DNA from: Tilletia caries
Lineage: Eukaryota; Basidiomycota; Exobasidiomycetes; Tilletiales; Tilletiaceae
NCBI GenBank assembly: GCA_032718865.1
Contig: JALUTQ010000010.1
Location: 124,001 to 188,000 of the forward strand
Reading direction: 5' to 3'
Length of the DNA: 64,000 bases
Of the stretch, positions 30,810-39,982 are shown piece by piece. The translations under genes were made by a program, and so were the position numbers. A model generated the notes under the pieces. It was given only the letters and a program-made list of their open reading frames with translations, searched no databases and was not told the origin of the DNA. Each line of letters starts with the position of its first letter. Positions within the stretch are counted from its first letter, which is position 1.

Positions 30810-31856
30810 CCAGCCCCAAGGTCACCGGAGCTACTCAAACGTCCATTAAGATTCCGACTCGAGCTCCCTCGGCTGTCCCGGACGCGCAATCGACTTCAAC
30901 CGTCGCCGCTTCTTCCAGCAAGCGCATGCTGATTCCGGGTCGAGCCTCTTTAAGCACGAACAACACTTCAGCTGCGCCAGTCCAGAAGGGACTTGCTGAC
31001 ATGAGAGCAAAGGACATGACCACGCGGTGGGCCTCTTATGCCAACTCGCTTCGAATGGGACTCTCTTCAACCTATAGTGGTCTGGAAGAATGGGAGTCAG
31101 TGTTCGCCGCCATCGATGTCCTCGAGACAACTCAAAGCTGCGATTACGGAGCGAACGGTGAGGAAGACGCTGGATTTGTCGTTTGGTTGGAAGGCCTGGA
31201 GCGGCTGAAGGAAGAAGACAATACCGACGAGGATGAGCTTGCGGAAGGATTCGGGCACAAGGCGGTTGGCAGCTGGAAGTACGACGAAGCTTTGAAGGAT
31301 ATTAACACGTGGGGGACGACGACAAGGCCATCCTTGCGCTTCTGCGACTCTGGGCAATGGGCCGTGAACAACTTCGAGTCAAGAACAACTTGACATCACA
31401 ATCTCTCATTCAAAACCACATCGGCCGCGTCTGTGAACGTATCCAAGCTGCTTTCAAGATTGCGACACCATCCGGACAGCAGAAGGCAATGAATGCATCA
31501 AAATCGGCATCGGCGCCTAGCGAGGCTGGTCCGTCCGTGAAGAAACCTAGAGCGCGGGTTTCCAAGCAACTTGATCAAGGCATTGTTTCCGTTGAGGCGC
31601 TTAAGGTGAGTTGCACGGGCTGCTTCGCTGGACATGGCGAGCTAACGTCCTTACACTCTCTCATCATTCATAAATGTTTTCCAAGAAGTCGGCAGTATAT
31701 TTTCTTGACAAGGCAAACATCAAGTACCCCAACCGCTCTAAGAAGAGTGACCTGATCGACGTGCTCATTGAACCCTACAGCAACAATAAAATTAAGATTA
31801 CGGCAGAGGAAGTTCGACTGGCATCCAGCAAGGTAGACCAGGACAACGACAAGTAG
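30810..31856 (+). pseudogene. unknown transposon-borne protein, gene B (A/B/C family)
   Basis: Third member of the family. A Ser/Thr-rich start leads to a helical domain (RWASYANSLRMGLSSTYSGL, FGHKAVGSWKYDEAL) in one frame. After a minus-one change at TGG 31310-31312 it continues with GDDDKAILALLRLWAMGRE, then KQLDQGIVSVEALK. An 80-nt GTGAGT...CCAAG intron (31606-31685) precedes the last exon, KSAVYFLDKANIKYPNRSKK then SDLIDVLIEPY, which looks like a SAP motif, ending at TAG 31854-31856. The order matches genes A and C. The 5' end is lost in the GGAGTACGGAG repeat. DNA-binding function is inferred only. Confidence 0.55.
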
Positions 31857-32239
31857 CGACCGTTCATCAGCGAGTACGCAAGACTTGTATCTTTCAGCGT
31901 TGCTGATTACATGCTCTTCCTTTGCAACAGCCCATCCCTCTCTATGCTTCTTCATGCAGCAAAAGGCGAGTGATCCGTGACCTAAAGGGCTTCATTCGTG
32001 CGCGAATCCCAATCCTTTCTGACCGCGATCACCGTTCCCTGCTCATTCTTTTTTTATTCCCAGGTTCTCGCTTTTCCTCGCGCTTCTTTTCTCAACACCC
32101 GTCAGTCGTCACACTCGCGAGTCGCGCACAACAGCCATCGCCATTCGCCAAGCACGCATCTTTCGCCATTCGTCAATCACGCATCTTTCGCCGCATCTCC
32201 TCACCCGTACGCGCGCGACTCGTAGGGGCATCAGGCAGA

Positions 32240-32550
32240 GCACAGCGGAGGATATGGGCAGGACTAGGAGTGTATACGCAGGTCAATACAGCGTTATTCC
32301 AGCGTTAGTGCAATGTAATTGCGGCGTTTGAGCAGCGTCGAGCCCGTGTTGAGCAGCGCAGATGATTGTTCGTGAGCAGCGTTTGAGCAGCGCTGCACCA
32401 GCGTCGGTCGACGCTCAATGCCTCAATCCTAGTCCACCGCGTCGACCGACGATGCAAAAACGCGGCAAAACATTCGGAGATCTGAGTGGTGTTTTTCTTC
32501 GACGCTGCAGCGTTTTCACAGCTTTTTCACGGCGCATTCACTTTTCCTAT
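32240..32550. repeat. CAGCGT-rich subterminal region, probable right end of the gene B element
   Basis: CAGCGT motifs (GAGCAGCGTCGAGC, GAGCAGCGTTTGAGCAGCGC, GTCGGTCGACGCTC) cluster downstream of gene B. They end in CACTTTTCCT at 32539-32548, matching the inner 10 bases of the 14-bp terminal repeat of the 3.2-10.8 kb element in the same relative position and orientation as its right end. Confidence 0.55.
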
Positions 32551-32559
32551 TGCTAAGTT

Positions 32560-33780
32560 AGGATCATGTTTTTTTTCCGGGTTAGAGTTAGCGCGTAGCG
32601 GGCAGGAATCAGGATTAAGCATAACAGCAATGGAGACTGACAGGTTGTTCTTTTGGTGGTGGTGGGGGGGAAGGGGTCCGGGGAAATTGATTCGGCCACA
32701 GCCAAAACTAGTGATTCGGCCACAGCCAACTTGATTCGGCCACAGCCGTTTGCCCGTTTCTATCTTCTTCCATCATTGCTTCTGTTTTACGCGATAAAGA
32801 TATCTCCATTCTCCAGCAGGTCTAAGTAAAAGGGTAGAAGATACATCAAGGAAGCCATCGCGGGTTTTCGTTTCCGTTTTGACCCAGTTTTTGTTGAGGA
32901 AAGGGCATTGAGAGCAGGGTGTGCAGTTCTGCTGATTGGGGCGGTTGGACAGAAGAAAAACATGGAGGAAGCTCCAGGAAACTGGCGGTGTACCATGTGA
33001 TGGAGTTGTCCTCGGCGTTGACTGCGTCGGCGACCATGTGATCATGCGCACCATGTGGATCAGACTTGACACACGTGCATAGGAAGACCCAAATGGGGTC
33101 TCGGTCAGCTGAGGTCCAATCTGGACAGGCCGGCCCGCCGTCCCTAGGATCCCGGAGGTAGGCCTGAACGTCGTAGACGAGCAGGCCGCGGCGGACCAAT
33201 GGGCCAGAATAGGCTAGAGGCTGACGGTGCACCCTACGCACGCAGGGATCTGATGTAAGTAAGGATCAATGTTACGTGATGTCAATGGAGACTTTTAAGA
33301 TGAGAAGTAATTGTGAATGAGTTGAACGGAGAAGTTATCGACAGGGGCAAATGGCCCAGGCAAAATGGCCTATGATAATGGAGAGCAGCACTTCTGGAGT
33401 TGTGTTGGAATGTTAGGATCGTCAGGCCATGCGCCGCGCAGCCATGTGGTTGGCTGTGAGCAGGTGCGCATCGGCCAGGCCTTTGCCAAGGTCGCGAAGG
33501 TACTGAGTGACGACATCTGTTTGCCACCCCCCCATCAGCTTAATAGTGACCTGGTTTGTGACCAGAGTCTTCCCCAGAATTTCTGTGACTCGCGCAGGGG
33601 GAGATCGTAATTTTGATTGATGATTGAAATATTGAAATAGAATGAACAAAACTTGAGCTACTTTCGGCCGAGAAAAGACTTCCAAATCAAACCTCACGTA
33701 TTGCTACACAGCCTACTTGATACAGGCGGATCTCCCTCAACTCTGACTTGATCTCTCTCCGGTCATGTTAAAAATAATTG
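32560..33780. other. no recognised gene; small repeat TTCGGCCACAGCCAA
   Basis: GATTCGGCCACAGCCAA occurs three times in tandem near 32690-32750. Minus-strand frames at 33241-32846 and 33697-33422 have some protein-like character (GPLVRRGLLVYDVQAYLRD) but no family I can name. Confidence 0.35.
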
Positions 33781-33786
33781 TAAAGG

Positions 33787-34365
33787 TGTGATAGTCTAGT
33801 GTGTGAAGTTTGAAGTGCGGAAGTAGCGTTGTTGTCGAGTTCTGACTGAATATGTGCGTCGCGCGCAGGGGTACTAACTTACTAAGTAGCCGCCGAGCTT
33901 GCTCTTATCGACCTCGCTCAATTCTTCCTCAATCTCTCCCAAACCTTCACACCCGTGATCAGGAAGACTGTAGCTATCATTTACATGCATTGAAATAAAA
34001 AATACATGCATTGAAATAAAAAAAAAATGACATAGGTTCCCCCTGTAATCGGACATCATGGTCGTGGTCGTCCGGAGGAAGTGATCGGACCTGTCCGAGT
34101 CTACTAAGTAAGGAAGATTGCATTTCTCACAAATGAATACTATTACAGAAAGATAGATGAGCGTGTGATAGACTAGGGTGTGCAGTTTGAAGCTCGGAAA
34201 CAGCGTCGTTGTCGAGTTCTGACTGAATATGTGCGTCGCGCGCAGGGGTACTATGTAAGTAGCCGCCGAGTTTGCCATATGAACTTCGCTCAATTCTTGC
34301 TCAATCTCTCCCAAACCTTGACATCCATGATCAAGCAGAATATAGCTACCATTTCCTAGTAGACA
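33787..34365. repeat. diverged tandem duplication of about 200 bp
   Basis: Two copies, about 33787-33990 and 34166-34360, share GTCGAGTTCTGACTGAATAT, GTGCGTCGCGCGCAGGGG, TAGCCGCCGAG and CAATCTCTCCCAAACCTT. A short duplication (ATACATGCATTGAAATAAAA) lies between them near 33985-34020. Confidence 0.75.
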
Positions 34366-34399
34366 TCTTGGCCTGAATTGGTTTAGGCCTTGGGTACAG

Positions 34400-35020
34400 G
34401 TACAGTGCGGGTGCAAGAGGTGAATACATACATTTGACTACCCTGCCACACGCCACACGTGGTGCTACGGGTTCGTTGCGCAATGCCCTCGTCTGAAGCC
34501 TCCCGGCTCCCTCTCCAACGGATCGAACACAACATTTGACCTCTATAGAGATCAAGAAGCAATAGATCGAAATGATATTGGGAGAGCGTGGGGATCCTGT
34601 GAATAGGGACAACTTTGATTAGAATTGCAACGTACATTTGAAGTGAGGAAGAGGACGTTCGGAAGTTGGCTGCCATGCCACACGTGGCACGACCAAATCG
34701 TTGCGCAATAGCCACATTCTGAATCCTCTCTCTCTCCAAAGGCGATGGCACAACATTCGGGGCTTACAGAGGCCAAAACGAGACGAAACATTGCGATATT
34801 TGGAAGGGGTGCAAGGATCATAAACAGAAGCAACTCTCATTAATTATAAAACGTCTGGTGAAAAGGAAAGGTGCTTGGACGAATGACTATGCTGGCACAC
34901 GTGGCGCTGGGAGATCGTTGCGCAATGAACCCCCCCCCCCCCCCCTGCAACGACGCATTACCAACAAACTCGCCTTAGCGGCGTCAATTCGCCACCGATC
35001 AGGATGATATTTGGAAAGGA
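34400..35020. repeat. three diverged tandem units with a CACACGTGG palindrome
   Basis: Units spaced about 220 bp each carry CACACGTGG, then a CGTTGCGCAAT block about 20 bp later, and a downstream GATATTGGG/CGATATTTGG. They lie near 34453, 34680 and 34898. The third is interrupted by a long C homopolymer at about 34930-34945. CACGTG is an E-box core, but a regulatory role is only possible, not shown. Confidence 0.7.
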
Positions 35021-35164
35021 TGTGCGTATCGTAAATCGGCACAGGGCATTCTGATTGTGCAACGTATTTTTAGTGAAGCGGCGAGGTACTTCGCAAGGAA
35101 TTGTTGCGAATGACTAAATAAAAAAATTTCAAAACCCCCCTCTAGAACCCCATAATTAAAATTC

Positions 35165-36297
35165 TGGGGAATGGTCTCAAGGGGGACCTTCGAACGCCGA
35201 TGGGTAGTTGCTCCTCCAATGCGGAAGAAGTGACCAACGTGGGTATCGCGACCGGAACTAACGAGTGCACGGTCGATCACCGCGAGGAAGACTTGCTTCG
35301 TGAGCGGGGTGAGGATTGAAGATGTTGGGGACGCCTTGTAGGCGAAAAGAGGAGTCGAAGAGGCCAGAGCGAGCGAATGGGGAGAGAGAAAGAGATGGTG
35401 CCTTAGGGCAAAGACCGCATTGGTGTGGTCTCCGCAGTCGACGATGAATTTGTCGAGGCCCTTGGTCTTCGTCGTCTTCGTCCAGGGCAACCAGATTCTG
35501 GCCACCGCGAACCCAGCGCCCGACATCGCCGTGCCTCTCAAGTGGCAGCGCATGACATGTCGATCCGCCCGGGCGGGATTGGAAGCGATGGTGGTTTCCC
35601 CAAGGCGACACATGGACCACCACGAGAGCGTGGCGCACGCCCACACAGCTGCGTGAAGCGGCACCGTGGCCACGTCCAACCCCGCGAAGATGGCGTCGAG
35701 GTCGTCCGGGAATCCCGGGGGAAGAAGAGGGAGAGGAGGAGGACCATTCTTGGCGATGTCCTTGATTGCCAGGTTGACACCGTCGCCACGGACGAGGACC
35801 TGGTTCCAAGTTTGGTACCAGGTGACCAACGAGGAGACATATGTGCTGATCGTGTTGGCGCGACACGTGTCGCTGAGTTTGACGACGAACGCCAAAAGGA
35901 GGTCTTGTGATATGGGATGGCGATGCTCGGGAGGGATCTTCTCCTCATCGCAGAAGTCGAGGAAGTGCCGGATGCCGGTACCGTAATTGCCCCGGGTCGA
36001 CATCTCGAGTGCTGACGCAAGTACATGCTTGATCCTTGCCCAATGAAAGTCGGAGGGGTCAAACTCAAGTCCAGATGCTGTGTGGAGGGACATGGACCTC
36101 CCGCTGATGGGTGGGTGCGCGAGAATACGATCTCGTGCAAAGATCTTGAAGCCGGCCAGTAGATTTGAGAGCGAAGGCTTCTTCTTGGAGTCGGGAATGG
36201 ATTTGATGATGATGTCGGACTGATTGGCGACGGGAAGACTGCCCGGGAGTGTTTGAGAACGATGCGTGAGCGAGGTCGATGTTGACGATAGTTGCAT
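35165..36297 (-). pseudogene. DIRS tyrosine recombinase, C-terminus replaced
   Basis: From the ATG at 36297 the frame is open for over 370 codons of recombinase sequence: the N-terminal SAM-like core (RGNYGTGIRHFLDFCDEE), the first catalytic Arg in SMCRLGETT, and the box-II motif GHFFRIGGATTHR. After LETIP the sequence changes to unrelated residues encoded by a short inverted repeat (35133-35180), so the catalytic Tyr is lost. It cannot be active. Confidence 0.8.
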
Positions 36298-36471
36298 TGA
36301 TGTGGATGGAAGAGATTGCTGCTCGACGAATCTGGGAAGCTTGAGAGCCGATGACCAATGGTGGTCCGGCCGATGTTGGAGTCGCAGACGGGTTCGGATA
36401 TGCGTGCAGTCGCGGCCCCCTGACGACTGGCACGGTTCATCTTCGTCCGCAGCTCCTTCTTCCGCTGGCGT

Positions 36472-37330
36472 TTATACCAGCCGATCGACCCGAATTGCAT
36501 TGAGGAATGGGCGAAGGGGGACTGGTGTCTCGAAGACGGGAAGGAATGGACCAGGAAGGGCCTCCCCACGAGAGGGAGCGTCCGCTGGGTTAACGTGTGT
36601 GGACACATATGTGACCCGCACATCGAGATGGTGCTCCATCTCGAAGGCAATGAGGGATCTCATGATCGATTTTGCTGACCGACCGCGGCTTCGTCCCCGA
36701 CGGAACGCCCCGATGACGCGTTTGTTGTCGCTATAGACGTCGACACGGCAGTTCTTCGCGCCCATCGCGACTGCCTGACGCACTCCTAGTTCAAGAGCCG
36801 CCGCTTCCGGCCACCCGATACCGCGGTTGTCCTTGTCCCATCCGGCAAGGAGCATCCAAGCGGCCCACTATGAACCTGAAGTGACTCCAACGCCCCAGCT
36901 TGACGAAGCGTCCACATAGATGACGTGAGGAAATGTGGTCGGGGGAACAGCGATTGAGCGAATGAGTTCGCCCCCCAGGGTCCTGAGCCAAGTCTTGGCC
37001 TCCGATTGGACGGCTGAGGGGACGTAAAGCTTCTCGTATGCCGGCTGGGAGTTCCAGGTCGACGATGACGCAAAGCTTGAGGAAGATGCGCGAAAGGGCA
37101 ATCTTGACGAGGTCGGCTATGGAGCCTCAAACCCCGGTGCCCGACGCCAGTCCGAATGGGAGGCGGGTATCGATAGCAAAGCCCCCCAGCGGGAGGGCAA
37201 TCACTAGGCCAGGCCACTGAGAAGGCAGGGCAGAGATGGCTCGGAACGCCTCCATCGCGTCCGACATGGCCGCATGGGACCCTCGAGGCAATGCTCGAAC
37301 CTGGATGAAGGCAGTGCTTCGAAGTATACT
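36472..37330 (-). pseudogene. DIRS reverse transcriptase (C-terminal part) and RNase H
   Basis: The RT part reads DAMEAFRAISALPSQWPGLV and GGFAIDTRLPFGLASGTGVF, typical of DIRS RT palm sequence, but the catalytic DD region is blurred by frame changes near 37050. The RNase H part (36855-36472) has GIGWPEAAALELGVRQAV, DVYSDNKRVIGAF and YVSTHVNPADAPSRG, i.e. the conserved acidic and D-x-x-S-R motifs of this RNase H. Confidence 0.8.
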
Positions 37331-37339
37331 TGAAGGACC

Positions 37340-37560
37340 AGAAATTTTTTCAAAACATTCTACAGTACACCCCCAAAGTCTGAGGATTTTTCTAAACTGT
37401 CCTGAGGATTTTTGAGGACCCTCCTGAGACCCAGTGGTGACCATAGGCGGGAGGATCCTCCTCGACATGCATTAGACCCTATCCTCAACATGTCGAGGAG
37501 AACACATGTTAGGGATGATTCTGAGGCTTATCCTACGTCCTCCTGAGAGGCACTTAACCC
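37340..37560. repeat. TCCTGAGGAT-rich repeat, copy 1
   Basis: TCCTGAGGA, CCTCCTGAGA and AGGATCCTCC recur in both orientations. Together with the block ACCCCCAAA next to GGACCA it matches, inverted, the region at 49620-49850. It is probably a small non-autonomous element next to the DIRS fragment. Confidence 0.5.
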
Positions 37561-39980
37561 TTTCTCACTTCTTCTCATGCTCACTTCGCAGCGGTATAAA
37601 TGCACGCAATGCTGCAGGGAGTACATATGTGCGTCACCGCAAGGTGTGACATTGCCATGGTAAGATCAGAAAGACAGAAAGCCTGGGAAGTGGTTTGTTG
37701 CCGGACGCCCTCGAGCCTCCGCCCTACCTCGCTGTTCCGCATCTCGGCTTCTCCTACTTTCACATCCCGTCGATCGTTCCAACTCCCAAACTACATAGGC
37801 CCAATGACCAGTCGCGGAGAACCCCTCGCCTCGCCTCGCCTCGGCTTTAGCCAGCCTTGTCGCAACACCGCAAACGTGCAGTACCATAAGCCCTTTCCTC
37901 CACCAAGCTGCTTGGAGAAAGTTACAATGCGGTGGAGTGAGGAGAGCAAAATCACAGTGTCAGGAGTATTCTGACCTCTGTAGTCTGTACAGAAATAGAA
38001 ATAGACGTAAGGCAACCAATGGAAAGTAAACATCAGCATGACGAAACTCAGCAGAGGAATAGGAATCATACTGTGAGAACTGAGAGCGTATGAATTCTGA
38101 GGGTAAGGAGAAAGAACGTTCTGTGATCTGTCAGGCTGTTGCCTTTCATGTCTGTCAACCAATTACGATGGGCTGGACGCCTGGAAGACTGAAAATAAGT
38201 GTTAGTTCAACAAAGTGACCAGTCGGTGAGAGGCAACAATTGTAACAAATCGAAGGAGGGAAGCATCAGCATTCGGGAAATATCAACGCCATTGTTTTGA
38301 CCTTTGATGTGTCAGTGTCACGGGCGCGGCGAGAGCGATACGGCTGATGGCGAACCAGTTGCAAACTGAGGAACGGGGAACGAACGCGAAGGGAACACCG
38401 AAGGGCGAAGGCAGCTGTGAGTGAGGCAAAGAAGTAGATGTGAGAATCAAGAACATGGAAAAGCGTGATAACTGTCTGTTCTCACTTCTGACTTTCTGAG
38501 TAGACTGCAGAAGGGTCAAACCGTGCAAGACAGTGAACGGTACACGACATTACAGCTGACTCACTGCATACTGGAGTTCGTAGTCTACCGGTCGCTGTGG
38601 AAGGAAACAGAATATCAGATGCCTCACCGCTGTACGTGTCACTATGTCAGTATCTAGTATTCAGTGTCCTTGCACTATTTTGTCCAAAAGGAAAGTTGAA
38701 AGCTGAAAGGTGCTGCCATCAGCAACTGTAAAAAATAGGAACGAGGAACGAGATCAGAGAGGAGTCAAAGGAGGAAAAGGGAGGACATAGTAGCAACTAG
38801 CACTGTCAATGGGAAAAGTCTAGACCAGTTTTGACTTCAAGTCTTCAAGTACCTATTCTGTGATCTGTCCCATCCTCGCGTTGATCCGTGAAATCACGGA
38901 GCGCGAACTGCACACCGACGCGATGCATGGGTCGGATGTCGGACGTCGGAACAGAAGTGATGGTCGATGGAGAGGGCGGGGGGACTGGGAAGGCTGCCTG
39001 TTTCGTGGATCGGCATCTGTGGACTGTGGAAGCCTGTGACTGATGTGGGAATCAAGAGCTTAGTTTAGCCAAACCTCGGACGAAAAGGGTTAGCAGTAAG
39101 ATTAGCAAGAGTTGATCTAATCGCCCAAACGAAGTGTGAGAAGAGGAGAGAGTACTTCCAGAACTTGAGAGAACATACCCTGAAGGATAGAACCCTTGTT
39201 GGCGATGTCTGTGCAGTGAGGGGGATGATATTTGATAAAGAAGAAGCAGGTCAGCACAGAGGCCGCAGAGTCGCAGACGCGGTGTGGTGAGAGACTGAGA
39301 GGGGTGGGAAACATTAAACAGAACTCGCCTGAGATGCATCGATGGACCAGTCCTCATTATCCAGACCGAAGCGAGTAGAGGGGGTCAGGGCTCACCACTC
39401 AACGGTGGCGTACTGCTGAATGCTGAGCGCGTTCAGCATTCCAGGCTGCAGTCAACTTACTTCTGCTCTCGACTTTCGGTCTGCAGTCAAGTGATAAGAG
39501 GTTAGCTGTTAGCTGTGATACGGAGGCATAGGACGGTAAGCCCGGACGCCTGAGCGGGGAGCCCGTTATTGCCGGCTCGCGCACGTTTGACTCCGGCAGG
39601 CGCGAAGGCCACAGAGACGTTCGGTTGTGGGCGGAGGAGGACGTAGAGAGGGGAGTGGGTGGCTGGGAAAGTCGAAAAGAAGGGGCAGAACAGCAACGAG
39701 AAAAGGATGCATAGCCTGCAGATTGCATGCCGGGCCAAGGCCACGCACAAGCCAGAAAGATGCAGCGAGTGAGCGAAAAGAACATCGGGAGAAAGGGTGC
39801 CTGCAGCTGTTGCACTTACGAGTAACGAGATGGAGGAGCTGCGGAAGAGTGATGATTGATGACGGATGCCATATTGTGAGTGAGTGAGGGGAAAGAGATA
39901 CAGGAGCGAACAGGAGAGGGCCAAACGGATAAGCGGAGTCCAGCTCTGCATCTTGGCTGATAGGTGGTCGCAGCTGTGGT
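37560..39980. other. long stretch with no supported gene
   Basis: A TATAAATG sequence lies at about 37595 and several weak frames follow. One minus-strand frame at 39951-39502 starts with a signal-peptide-like segment (TPLIRLALSCSLLYLFPLTH) but the rest has low coding character. Direct repeats are minor. I would not call a gene here. Confidence 0.4.
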
Positions 39981-39982
39981 GC

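Larger units (their letters stand above)
35133..37330 (-). mobile_element. 3' part of a DIRS-type (tyrosine-recombinase) retroelement
   Basis: On the minus strand the order is reverse transcriptase, RNase H, tyrosine recombinase, as in DIRS-like elements. The gag/RT start is absent here; a gag/RT start of the same kind lies separately at 51.6-52.8 kb. Both ends are truncated. Confidence 0.8.

Noticed and set aside
34921..34950. Long C homopolymer as a functional element (and the G run at 61581-61598)
   Set aside because: Simple homopolymers with no conserved context; length may also be inaccurate.
33787..35020. CRISPR-like array
   Set aside because: Units are long, diverged and few, without short identical repeats and unique spacers, and the genome is eukaryotic.
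35538..36650. 370-codon minus-strand frame in another phase over the recombinase
   Set aside because: Overlaps the recombinase frame, whose catalytic motifs are clear. This one is Ser/Arg/Pro-rich shadow.
39502..39951. Small secreted protein with a signal peptide
   Set aside because: A hydrophobic start is present but the rest has poor coding character, several frames are open together, and there is no supporting intron or homologue.
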